Below the pieces are notes generated by a model, which saw only the letters and a program-made list of their open reading frames with translations, was not told where the DNA came from and ran no database searches. Shown one piece after another: positions 42,301 to 54,300 of a stretch of DNA of 64,000 nucleotides (its first letter is position 1; every line of letters starts with the position of its first letter). A program made the position numbers and the translations under genes. Location of the stretch: contig OY726579.1 of the NCBI GenBank assembly GCA_963383645.1, positions 855,001 to 919,000 of the forward strand, written 5' to 3'. Source of the DNA: Muscardinus avellanarius (lineage: Eukaryota; Chordata; Mammalia; Rodentia; Gliridae).

Positions 42301-45300
42301 AGCAGAAGAAGAAAATCTTTGGGAAAGAGAGACAAAATGCATCCGGTGAGAAGATGGCCTTCCCCAGTAGGGAGGGTCGGGGGTGCAGGGTCCCCACAGT
42401 TCGGGCTGATCCCTCCGCTTGGGGGTCTGCCCAGATGCCCTGATCTTCAGATGCTGCGGGTGGCAGAGGGGGCTCGGCAGGGCCTGGCATAGGCCCAGGG
42501 GCGGGCTGGGGCAAGGAGGGAATGAAAAAAGGCCAGCCAGAGCCTCCACTCCCTCTCAAATTCAATACAACATCTGTTCCCACACGGCTCAAGAGGACAG
42601 AGCGCGGCTTCTCCCTCTCTCCTCCTCTGAGCGCCCGGGGAGAGAGGTGACAGGGAAGGACAGCTGGGAGGAAGGAGATCTGGCTCAGGGATTAAGGGAC
42701 GCAGCAGGAACACAGGAAGGGAAAGGGGGCCTGCGGAGAGGGCGCAGAGGAGCAGGGGTTCCGGGCCTGGGGCCAGAGCCTGCCCCGCTCAGGAGCCCGG
42801 GAGCTAGCTGCTCCGCTCAAGCGGCATCACAGGGGCTCTGACCTCGGGCTGCACCTCCTCCTGCCACCAGGAGCAGGTCCCTCAGCCAGTGCCTTTGCCC
42901 AGCGGCCTCTGGGAAGGGCACAGGAGGCCCCGGGCCCTGTGGTCTGTTCACACACTCCCAGTGATTCCCAGCCACAGGGCGCTGCACAGGACCCGTGTGA
43001 CTTCCTCAGAGAAGCAGAAGGATGGCAGTCAGGCCAACATGAAAATGCTGTGTTACATAAAATTAAAGAGGTGATTTTCACCGAAGACTTTCTACCTCTG
43101 AAGAGTGTGTGTGTGTGTCTATGCGCATTACTGGGGATTGAACCAAGGGAGCTCTACCTCCAGCCCAATTTTTATTTAATCTTAAAACAGGGTCTCACTA
43201 AGTGGCTGAGGCTGTCCTTGAACCTGGTATCCTCCTGCTTCAGCCTCCCAAGTGCTGGGATTACAGGAGTGTACCACCATATACAGCTAATGTTTTGTTT
43301 GGAAACAGGCTCTTACTAAGTTGCAGAGGGCCTTGCTACGCTGCTAAGGCTGGGTGTGAACTTGTAATCCTCTTGTATCGGCCTCCGGAGTACGGGGATC
43401 ACGGGCATGTGCCACCACCCCTGGCTACTTTATTTTTGTGGTATTGGAGGCTGACCCAGTGGCCTCCTACCGCTCAGCTCTATCCAACTCTATGGGGTGG
43501 GGGGTATTTTATTTTTATTTTCGAAACAGGGTCTCACTGAGTTGCAGAGGACCTAAGTAGCTGAGGCTGTCTGCGAACAGCAATCCTCCCGTCTCAGCCT
43601 CCTGAATGCTGGGATTATAAGCGTGCACCTCCACACCGACAGGGTCTTGCTAGGTTGCTGAGGCTGGCCTCCATCCTGTGATCCTCCGATCAGCCTCCCA
43701 AGCACTGGGATCAGAGGTGTGTGTCACCACACCCTGCTTCATCCACCAACTTTAATGTGCTCTGCCAACCTCGAGGGCAGGGGAGGGGCTGAGACGATTG
43801 TACTAACAGCCTGTGTTTTTGTTTGTTGTGTCTGTGGCATGTGGGAGGTTCGAGAAAAGCCCACGCCTGGAGTGCCAACCTCCCTGCCTGGGAGATGCCA
43901 GCTGATGCTAAGAGGGAAGGGCTTTAGCTCGGCCCCATCCTGGCCCCAAGTCTCTCCAGGCAGCAGGGGCCTGCTCTGGGGGAGGAGGGAGAGTGAAGGA
44001 CACAGTGTCCTGAAGTGCCGGCAAAGTCCCCAGGCGAGAGGCTACAAAGAGGCTTTCTGCCCAGATCTCAACGCCAAAGGCTGGCAGAGGCCTCTGAGGA
44101 GCAGGCTTAGGAGCTCTGTGCCCTGGCAGATGCGATAAGTGCTCAGAAGGAGGGAATTAGAAGGGTGAGCAGGAGCGGGAGGAACCACAGGAGGAGGTGT
44201 AAGATAAGAAGATGCAGGACAGGCAGGCTGGGAGGCTGCGACCCGGGGAGGGATGCTGAGGGAAGAGCGGGGAGACAGGCCGGGCCTCTGGGTCTCTTGA
44301 TGAGACAGCAGGAGACTCGAGGTTGAGCCCCGAGCCCAAGGTCACCAGGCAATAAGCAGGACGACCAGAACAACGGCAGCCGGGCCCCGAGCCTGTGTGC
44401 GGGAAACAAGCACAGGGGGCTGGCCGGGCAGGGGTACGTGTGTGTGTGTGCGTGTGTGTGTGTGTGAGACGAGAGAGCAAGAATCTCACTGTGACACAGG
44501 GACACAGAACGGGGCTTCTCTTCTGGTTCCACAGCTGAGACCAGAAACAAGGCCACTGCCGGGAACAAGAAAGGCCTCACGGGCCCCCGGCACCGCACAA
44601 CAGCTGGGGCCCGGCCTCTCTGAGCAGTGCAGGGAACTCGGAGGCCCAAGACAGGGTGCCCGCCACGCTGCCTGAGGGCAGAGGACAGGCCCTGGCCACG
44701 ACACAGCCTACAGCGTGACAGGCAGACAGCGCGAGTGGCCGGCATCCTCGTGTCAGCCCTGCGGCGGCACTCACCTCCTCTCCTTTGCTGAGCCGATCTA
44801 CCAACATGTGCCTGCGAGAGGAGGGAGAGGAGGGGGTCATGGGAGCAGCACATGGCCGAGGGCCCAGGGCTGGGGATGGGGCCAGGGGCACACGACCTGA
44901 GCTCACCTCCAGTGGTAATTGTTTTTTTTGTTTTGTTTTGGTGGTATTGGGGTTCCTGGAAACCCTTCTACCACTGGGCTACACTTCCAGACCTATATTT
45001 TATATTTTTATTTGAAAACAGGGTCTCTTAAGCCAGCGTGGCTGGCTTCAAACCTGTGCGATCCCCCGTCTCAGCCTCCCAAGCGCAGGGATTACAAGCG
45101 TGCGCCACCACGCCCGGCTGAAACAGGGTTTCACAAGGTTGCAGAGGCTGGCTTCGAACCTATGACCCTCCCGTCTCGCCTTCCAAGTGCTGGGATGACA
45201 GGCGCATGCCACCGCGTCCGGGGCTTTCTTCCCCAGGGTGGAACTGTCCTTGTTTCTGACCCCCGCTCTCAAGGGAGCCTCACCTCTCTCCTCCCACCCA

Positions 45301-48300
45301 CAGCCTGCCATCCCTCCGAAGGGCCCTCTTACCCGAAGAGGAACCAGTCGTAGGCCACAGTTAGGTAGAGGATCTCAGTGGGCTTCAGGGATGTGTGGAT
45401 GAGCCCGTCCTGAAAGACCAGAGGAGCGGCGCGATCAGAGCCGCTTCCTGGGACAAGCCTCTTCGTCCCGGGAGCGGAGCTACAGCCGCGGGCCTGTGAC
45501 CACCCAGGCTGGTGAGCGGGGTTCTACGCAATCCCCCTGGGTGGGTCCGCAGCCCCGATCTTCCAAGCCACCTGGAGACAAGGGGCACAGGGCCACCTTC
45601 CATACTTACAGCCCACAAGGAAAGGCGCAGGAGAGAGATGAAGAGGGGCGTCCGGTCCCAGCCTGAGATACAGTGCACCAGCAGCCCGCTGTCATCTGCT
45701 CGGCCACGCCAAGGAGAGAACCCCACAGGGGCCGATGAGGGAGGCGCCATCCCCTGGCGGGCTTCCCCTCCCCCAGGGGCTGCCCGGGGCCTCCCCTCTG
45801 CGAACCCTGATCCTCCTGTCACAGCCCCCGAAATGCTGGGATTACAAGTGCCCGGCTCCCTTTCTTTTTGTTGGAAATGGTCCCGCTAAATTGCTGCGGC
45901 TGATCCTGACCCTGCAGACCGCCTGGCTCAGCCTTCCAAGTCTGGGATTACAGGTGTGTGCCACCGTGTCTAGCAACTTCCAGGATTTTTTTTTTTTTTT
46001 GGTGGTACTGGGGTTCCTGGAAGCCCTTCTACCTCCAGTATACACTCCCATGGGCTACACTCCCAGACCTATTTTTTTTAACATTTTTATGTGGAAACAG
46101 AGTCTCTTAAGCCAGCGAGGTTGGCTCCAAACCAGCGCGATCCTCCTGTCTCCGCCTCCCAAGCGCGGGGATGACAAGCGTGCGCCACCACGCCCGGCAA
46201 CTTCCAGGATTTTACGAACATGAAAGACACCTTCCAGTGGACAAGCCTCACCCATGCCCAAATCCCCCTCCCACAGTTCAAAAGGTGAGTATGGGACCCC
46301 AAACGATGCTGTCTCTGGTCGTGAGCCCGAAGGCAGGAAGGCGGCGGCCCAGGCGGGCAGGGATGGGCTCACCGTCACTGTTCACTATGGACAGCAGCAG
46401 CTTCAGGTAGTTTTGTGTTTGTTGCACCAGGTCCCAACTCTGTTGGACAAGACAGTGGAAGAGGAATGGGAACAGGCGTCAACTCACACTTAAAACCAAA
46501 ACGCTGGCTGGGGTGCGGCTCAGGGGCAGAGCGCTTGCCCGGCACGCACGACGCCGCGCATTCCCTCCCCAGCATCACACAGCAGTAAGTCAAACTGAAA
46601 AGAGACAACACTAAGCATCGTGTTATCCCGGGGCAACCAGCACACACTGCTTTTGGTTCCAGGCCGCAGGTCTCAGGTCGCAGATAATCTAAGATGCTTG
46701 TTCCCCGGCTCTGAGAGCCCCCAGCCCCACTTCCAGCAGGGGCTGCTGAGCAAGTCACCGCAGCGTCCCCGAGCCTTGGTGCCACAGGGCTGTGGAGTCC
46801 ACAGGTAAACAGCCCTCGGCCTTGGGCCAGTGTCTGAAAGGCCAGACAGCCATTCTTGACGGGAGCTGACTACAGCATCACCTCCGCACACACGACATTA
46901 GCCCCTTCCCGCTATTCGCTACTATGGCTTTTAATAATAATGAATGCGGTCAGAATCTTTTATAGGAGGAGGCCCAGGAGGTGGGATATGGGAAATTCGA
47001 AAGGAGAGAGAGGGTGGGGGAAACACACGCGCTCTCTGTTCACATGCAAGCGAGAGCTGCAGCCCACTCCCGATCTGGGGTTCCATGGAGGGGCCTGACC
47101 CAGTTCTGCGGAGCCCTCGTCCCCACTGGGGACAGCCTCTGTTCTCCTAGGACACTGCAGCCTATCAGCACGCCGGGGCTGTGCAGAGGGCGGCGCACGC
47201 CAGCAAGAGAGCACTTCCCGGGGGGAGGAGAACACGGCACCTGTAATTGGAATGGCTTTCCCAGGAATTCAAAACAGGCTCATTGGCCGGCCCCTCCCAC
47301 GCCCCTGGAGAGTTCTGACCCACTTTCTGCAGCTGAGACGCCATTACCAGCAGAAGCACGGAGCATCTCAACTCATCTGGCTTGCTCGGAGACATGCTGT
47401 CGTCAAGAGATCCCCTCCAGAAAGGCAGGGCAAGGGGTGGGAGCCACGCGGGCAAGGCCCCGGGGGGGAAGCAGTGGCGTAGGAGGAACTGGAGCCTGGA
47501 GCCGAGGAGAGGCCCACGGTGGCCCAGCAGAGTGGAGGGTGAGCCCAGCCCTGTCAGACTCAAGTTCACGTTCTCGGTCACAGGCCACACCTCAGGGACG
47601 TTTGATACAACACCGGTGAGAAGTCCGAGGGGACTGCTGGCTGAGGACAGTCTGGAGATGTGCTAAAGACCCAGGCTCAAGCTCACTCTCATACACACGT
47701 GCCACAGAAGTCTCCGGAAACACAGCCAAGCGAGCGCTATGCCTCCACTTCTATGCCTGGAATAATTGTTCTCCTGGCTGAAAAAACTCCTACTTATCCT
47801 TTAAAGACCCAGCCCGATTATCTTCTGTGGACACTGGGCAAAACCTGTCCTGGCTGGGGGGCTGAGAGAGGATTGCAGGTTCAAGGCTAGCCTCGGCAAG
47901 TTAGTGAGAACCTGCTTGAAAAGAAAAAAAGAGATGGGCACAGTGGTGCATGCTTGTAATCCCAGGACTCGGGAGGCGAGGCAGGAGGACTGCAGGTCCT
48001 CAACAAGTAGTGAGACCCTGTTTCAAAATAAAAATTTAAGCAGGGTGTGGTGGCGCACGCTCGTCATCCCAGCATTCGGGAGGCTGTGACAGGAGGATCG
48101 CGGACAGCCTCGGCTACTTAGTGAGGCCCTCTGCAACTTATTGAGACCCAGTTTCAAAATAAAGAATAAAAAATAGGGCAGGGGGTGTAGCTCGGAGGTT
48201 GACTGCCCCTGGGTTCCATCCCCAGACCAGCAAAAAATAAATAAATAAATAAAAAAACAAAATAAAAATTTAACAAATAGGACTGAGGATGTAGCTCAAA

Positions 48301-51300
48301 AATAGAATGGGTTCCATCTTCGGTACAAAAACAAAACAAGACAAACAAAAAACAAAATAATAAAAGAAAAAGGACTGGGGGTATAAATGGCCCTGGATTC
48401 AATCCCCAGTATGAAAACCCAACTGTCTGGGAGGGTAGGTTTGTGCTGCTGCCTGTCTTCCCAGACTGAGCCCTGGGAGGGGAGGCTGCTTGGCGCCCAC
48501 CATTGGTGAGGATCACGTTCAGGGCTTTGGAGGCACCTGCAGCCTGCGTTAGGAGCAGGAGCCCCAGAAAGGGGCTCAGAGCACAGAAATGTGACCTTGT
48601 CTGTAGGGACCTCAAGAGGGTTCCCTGGAAGCAGAAAGACACGTCTGCTACCACACCTGCTCCCGCCACACACTCAGCCATTCCCGAAAAGCTCAGCGTG
48701 CGCTCCTGAGGGCCTGGTGCTGGTGACACAGTGGTCTGATGACCCGGCCCTCACGGAGTCACCGAGGGAAAAGAGAGTGGGCCACTGCTGCTGCGTGACC
48801 AAGTGCAGACGTCGAGGACCCCAAGGCATGGCGTGATGCTTGGGGACCACCCGGAGGGCTCTGGGCGTGGTGACGCAGGAGCCTGGGTAGAGCCAGCGCC
48901 GTGCATGCTTACAATCCTAAGCATCTGGGAGGCTGCGATGGGGGATTACAGAGTTGCCAACAGCCTCAGCAAGTAGTAAGACTTGTCAACATAGTGAGAC
49001 CCTTTTCAAACTTAAAATACAAGCCAGACATGAGTTGGGCATGGTGGCGCACGCTTGTAATCCCTGCGCTTGGGAGGCCGAGATAGGAGGATCGCGTAGG
49101 TTGGAAGCCAGCCTCACTGGCTTAGGAGACCCTGTTTCCAAATAAAAATATAAAATAGGTCTGGGAGTGTAGCCCAGAGGTAGAAGGGCCCTGGGTTCCA
49201 TCCCCAGTACCACTAAAAAAATAAATAAATAAATAAAAAGCCAGACATGGTGGTGCACACTTGTATTCCTAGTACTTGAAAGGTTGAAAGAGGAGAAATG
49301 CAGGTTCAAGAACCTCCTCAGCAATTTAGTGAGGTTCTCAGCTACCTAGTGAGACTTCTATTCCCTTATTTGGGAATAGGTAGGTTCCCAAATAAAATGT
49401 ATCTGGGGTGGGGTAGCTCAGAGGTGGAATGCCCCTGGGTTCAAACCCCAGTACAACAACAACAACAAAAAAAGGTGTGGGGGGAGACATGTGCATCTGG
49501 AAGAGACCAGCACACTGCATCCTGGGGAGAGTGCCCCTTCCCCCCCGACGCTGGAAGAGGCCAAGGTCTCGCAGTGTGGTTGGGAAATCAGAGCCCCGCC
49601 CAGCAGAGTGGCCACATGAAGGTCCTTGGGCCTTTTGCTGACAGGCAGGAAAGTGGGTGGTGGGTTCTAAAGCGGGGTGGCAACGATGGCCCTGCTCTAT
49701 CATGTGAGTGGGAGCTGCCAGCGGATCGCATGTGTGTGTGGGGGGGGGTACTGGGGAATGAACCCAGGGGTGTTCTACCTCTGAGCTATAACGTAGCCCC
49801 ATTTTATTTTACTTTTTTGAAACATCTAGGGTCTCGCTAGGCTGCTGACACTGTCCTCAAACTGCAGCCTCCCAAGTACAGGGGGTTCTTACTAGTGCTT
49901 TATGTTCAATCTGCCTCGACTAGCTACTCGCGGACATGGCCCATGCTCGGTGTGAGACACGGTGAGGCGGCGGTGGCCGGGATCAGCCTGCACACGAGGC
50001 CTGCACAGCGAGGACTGGACAGGCTTCACCAGGGCGGAGTTTCAGAGAACCACGGGACGCGGCGATGGGCCCGGAGCAAAGGCCTGAGAGAGCGGCACAT
50101 CTAAGCTCCTGGGCAAGCTGCGGCCTACAGGGACGGATGCAGGCAGCCTGACTCAAGGACACCCGCGAAGGAGGTACAAGCAGGGCTCACACGAGGCCTG
50201 ACCTGGGGCACATCCTAGATATGGTAGCCGAGGACAGACTCACGGAGTAGAGAACAGAAAATGTCATCAGGAGGTGGAAAGTTAGGGGGTCCTGGGCCCC
50301 CACTGCTGAGGCACCTGGCTCAAAATGACTGGGGGTAGGAGGCTCAGTGGGCAAAGGGTGCAGGCGCCACTGAAGAGGCGGCCTGGGGGAAGAAGCTTTC
50401 TCTGACGCTGCAGCCCCGCCGCCTTCGTGCCTGGAATTTCATTAGCGTCCTCCTGGAGCCGGCGAGCTAGCAGCCGCAGCCTCATTACCATAAGAGCCCG
50501 CCTGGCATTCCGGTTCACAGCATACTTTCATGCAGCGATGGCATCTGGGCCTGGCCGCGACTCTGAGATAGGTGCTAGCAATACCACGTTCATGGGAAAA
50601 TGAGGTTCTCTGCTCGAGGCCAGAGCCAGGTGGGAGAGGCTGAGCAGCAGAGCCAGGCCCTCATGCACAGGACTCTGGCCAGGGCAACAGCCTTGGCAGG
50701 AGCCACATAGAGCCCCTGCACCTGCCCACGCTTGCCGACTAGTTCATCGGATCCCGTCTGCGCCGGCGCAAGGAGAGACCGTGGGACCACGAGGGACCAC
50801 CAGCAGTTCAGGGGCGGCCCGAGATCTCAACAGAGGAGGAGAGAAGCCTGCTCCCATGGCCGCTCGATCTGTCCAGACAGCCTGGAGCTGGACCGCAGGG
50901 ACGTGCCCCAGACTCGCGCCTTCTCTGGGCTCCCAGGCCAGAACTAACCACCTGCTCCTGCCCCTCATGCTGCAGTAGGACCTGTGGAGGGGCCTGGGGG
51001 CACCCCCCTGCATGGCAGCCCCCTGCATGGCTCAGAGCACTGCAGCACACCCACCCCTAGGTTAGAAGCTGGATACAAGAGCTAACAAAGACGGCCCCTG
51101 CACTTCAGACCTCCCCAAAACAGGACAGCAGAGCGCAAGATGACCTGCCATGCCTCGCCTCTCTGAGAAAGCCGACCTCTACTTGTCCAGAGCCGGGGCA
51201 CAGGACAGGCAGGATGCTTGCGAGGGGCTGCAGTGCAGCTCAGGTCGCTCCGCAGCACCGCAAACAACAAATAGAACAGAACTGCTATCCCCCCTCAACC

Positions 51301-54300
51301 TCTGGAACCTAGGCTCTGGGCTGGGAATGCACAAGCTGGGGTCCCCAGCCTCCCGAGCCCTCAGCAGCAGATCTCTGAATCGGCAATGACAGCTTGGTGG
51401 AAAATTCCATGAGAGCTGTACCCAGGCCGGGAACGTAGACGCAAGCAGCCAAGCTGCCAGGGATGGGGCGAGGAGGCAGATCAGGAAAGTCTTCCTAAGG
51501 CGGACTCCAAGCCAATTCCTGAAGGGCAGTGTGTCAGCCAGACAAGAGGAAGTCGTATGGCAGCCAGGCCGCGGGGACGGGACAAAGCGGGCGGGGGGAA
51601 CAAGTCTGCCTGTCCTCTCGGAACCAGTGTGAGGTCAACGGGGTAGAGATGGAATATCCAGCAAGATCAAGGCCTCTCTGTGCTGGCCAGCGACAGAGGA
51701 GAACACAGTGGTAGTTTTAAGGTTTCTATAATCAAACGAGGTCAGGCGGCTAGGCACTACCTCCAGCAGAACACACGTTTAAAAGGAAAATGAGACAAGA
51801 CACTGAAGCCCAAATCGGGCAGAGCAGACTCCATGAGGTCCCCTGGAAACAGAACCCAGCGGACGCAAAATTTCAACGAGTCAGGTGCAGAAAGCTTTGA
51901 TTTTCTGGGCTAAGAGAGACAGAGTTAAACAGGTAAGCAGCAGCCTCTTGCAGGGCAGGCACCGCGACCCACCAGCCCCACATCCTACGGCTTGATCAGG
52001 GTCCTCACCTGATACAGGCTCCAGTCTATGTTCAGAGACTGCGTCAGGAAGTCGGGGATGCTCAGGGGGGCGTCAACGTAGTCCTGGGGACAGAAAGATA
52101 TCTATGAGGCACGGCCTGGCTACTACCAGAGGCTGTGGGGACTCCTAGGCCACAGCCTGAAAGCAGTAGCTTGCTTCCACAGGCAGGATGCCCCTCCACA
52201 GCACGGACTTCTCTGGGCCAGTTGCTGATATTACCCGGACTGTCGGCCTACAAATCAAAGTGACCGGATGCCCGCAGTTGAGTGGAGGTTTCCTATCAGA
52301 CATTTATGTGACTGAGGCTTAAAGAAGTAAGCTCAAGGTATATTTGGCCTCTAGCAGGTTTCCTGCAAGCCTGTTTTTTGAAACAGGGTCTCACTGAGTT
52401 GCAAGGGGCCTCACTAAATAGCTGAGGCTGTCTGGGAACCGCGATCCTCCTGTCTCAGCCTCCCAAATGCTGGGATGACAAGTGTATGCCAACACGCCCG
52501 GCTCCTGCTCCTTCTGACAGCATATGAAATATGACACTGCTCCCAATCTTACAGAGTGGAGCGAAGAGGGTCCTTTCCTACCCTGTCCCTGAAAATTCCA
52601 TTTAAAGAAAGTAAGACACAGCCGGGCGTGGTGGCGCACGCTTGTAATCCCCGCACTTGGGAGGCGGAGACTGGAGGGTTGCACAGGTTCGAAGCCAGCC
52701 ACACTGGCTTAAGAGACCCTGTTTCCAAATAAAAAGTACAAAATAGGTCTGGGAGTGTAGCCTGGAGGTAGAAGGGCTTCCAGGAACCCCAGTACCATCA
52801 AAAAAAAGGGAAAGGAAAACATAAAGCTGGGCGTGGTGGTGCATGCTTGTAATCCCAGCATTCAGGAGGTTGAGACAGGAGGATCGCAGTTCACAGACAG
52901 CCTCACCTATTTAGTGAGTCCCCTTGTGACTCAGTGAAACCCTGTTTCAAAATAAAGAATTAAAAAAGAGAGAGAGAGAGAGAGGGCCAGGCATGGTGGC
53001 GCACGCTTGTAATCCCCACACTTGGGAGGCGGAGACAGGAGGGTTGTGCGGTTTGAAGCCAGCCGTGCTGACTTAAGAGACCTTGTTTCCAAATAAAAAT
53101 ATAAAATAGGTCTGGGAGTGTAGCCCGGAGGTAGAAGGCTTTCCAGGATCCCCAGTACCACCAATAAATAAACAAACAAACAAACAAATAATAAAGAAAA
53201 GAAAAAAACAAAAAAAGGAAAACATGGAAAGGGGAGGGGAAAGTACGTATGATGAGAATTTAAAAAGTGCATATATAGCAGAAGTGACAAGAAAAAAATA
53301 GGACTTTTTCAGAGAAGTATGAAAAAGGCAGGAAAGTTATTTTCCCCAAAAAGATAACTAGCTATCTTTAGTCTCCTTTAATAAGGAAACATGAGCCGGG
53401 CATGACAGCACACGCCTGTAATCCCTGAACTTGGGAAGCTGAAACAGGATGATCACAGATTCGAGGGCAGCCGCAGCAAGTAGTGAGACTCTCACCTACC
53501 CAGCAAGAACCTGATTTTTGTTTGTTTTGTTTTGTTTTTGTGGTTCTGGGGATTGAACCCACGGACATACTACCTTTGAGCTACCCCCTCCAGCCATATT
53601 TTTTTATTCTTTATTTCCAAACAGGGTCTAAGTTGCAAGTGGCCTCACTCAGTAGCTGAGGCTGGCGGTGAACCTGTGATCCTCCTGTCTCAGCCTCCTA
53701 AGTACTGAGATTACAGGAGTGTGCCACCACACCCAGCTGAAAGACCCTGTTTCAAAATAAAAATTAAATAGGGCTTGGGGGGGGTGTGGATTGAAGGTAG
53801 AATGCTCCTGAGTTCACTCTCCGTACCCCCCAACACACAAATACCCATAAGCTCATACCTGCTTCCAGTTAAATATGAGCCCTTCGGCCATATAATCCCG
53901 GTCCTTATATTCCTTGAAAAATTCACAGCCTGGAAAAGAAAGGGGGAGGAGTTAGGTAGCACCCGTCCCCGCCACACCACGGCCAAGGCCTGAAGGACCC
54001 AAGGGCGGCCAGCTCTTTGGTGCCTCTGATTAGGCAAGCTGACGGCAAGCCAGGGAGGAAGTCCCCATGTCTCTTGGGGTTTCTAGCTACGGATCTTCCC
54101 TGGAGGAACCACCTACCCTCTTGCCCTTTTTACTTTTTATTTCGAAACAGAATTTCACTAATTTGCTGAGGGTCTTGTAAAATTGCTGAGGCTGGCCTCC
54201 AACTTGGACTCCTGCCTCAGCTTCCTGAGTCACTGGTTTACAGGGGTGCGCCACCAAGCCTCACATGGTTTGCTGGTTTGTCAAGGGGATAGGCAGAAAA

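Larger units (their letters stand above)
42317..46372. repeat. MTMR14 introns around the catalytic exon
   Basis: Minus SINE cluster 43090-43735 (three units); (TG)n 44435-44470; minus SINE 44935-45117 and B1 45118-45222; SINE remnants 45800-45973. A young minus copy (45990-46197) is flanked by CAACTTCCAGGATTTT (45974-45989 and 46198-46213). 42320-43085 and 43740-44770 are unique, the latter with a purine-rich stretch at 44150-44300. Confidence 0.78.
46440..52008. repeat. MTMR14 intron between residues 299 and 300
   Basis: ID 46505-46590; unique 46600-47830; a fused-SINE segment 47832-48034 that has a second copy at 29046-29252; plus SINEs 48040-48240, 48275-48410, 48895-49010, 49035-49225 and 49240-49470; minus SINE 49738-49885. 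49890-52008 is a 2.1 kb SINE-free stretch, the longest such run in the MTMR14 part. Confidence 0.75.
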
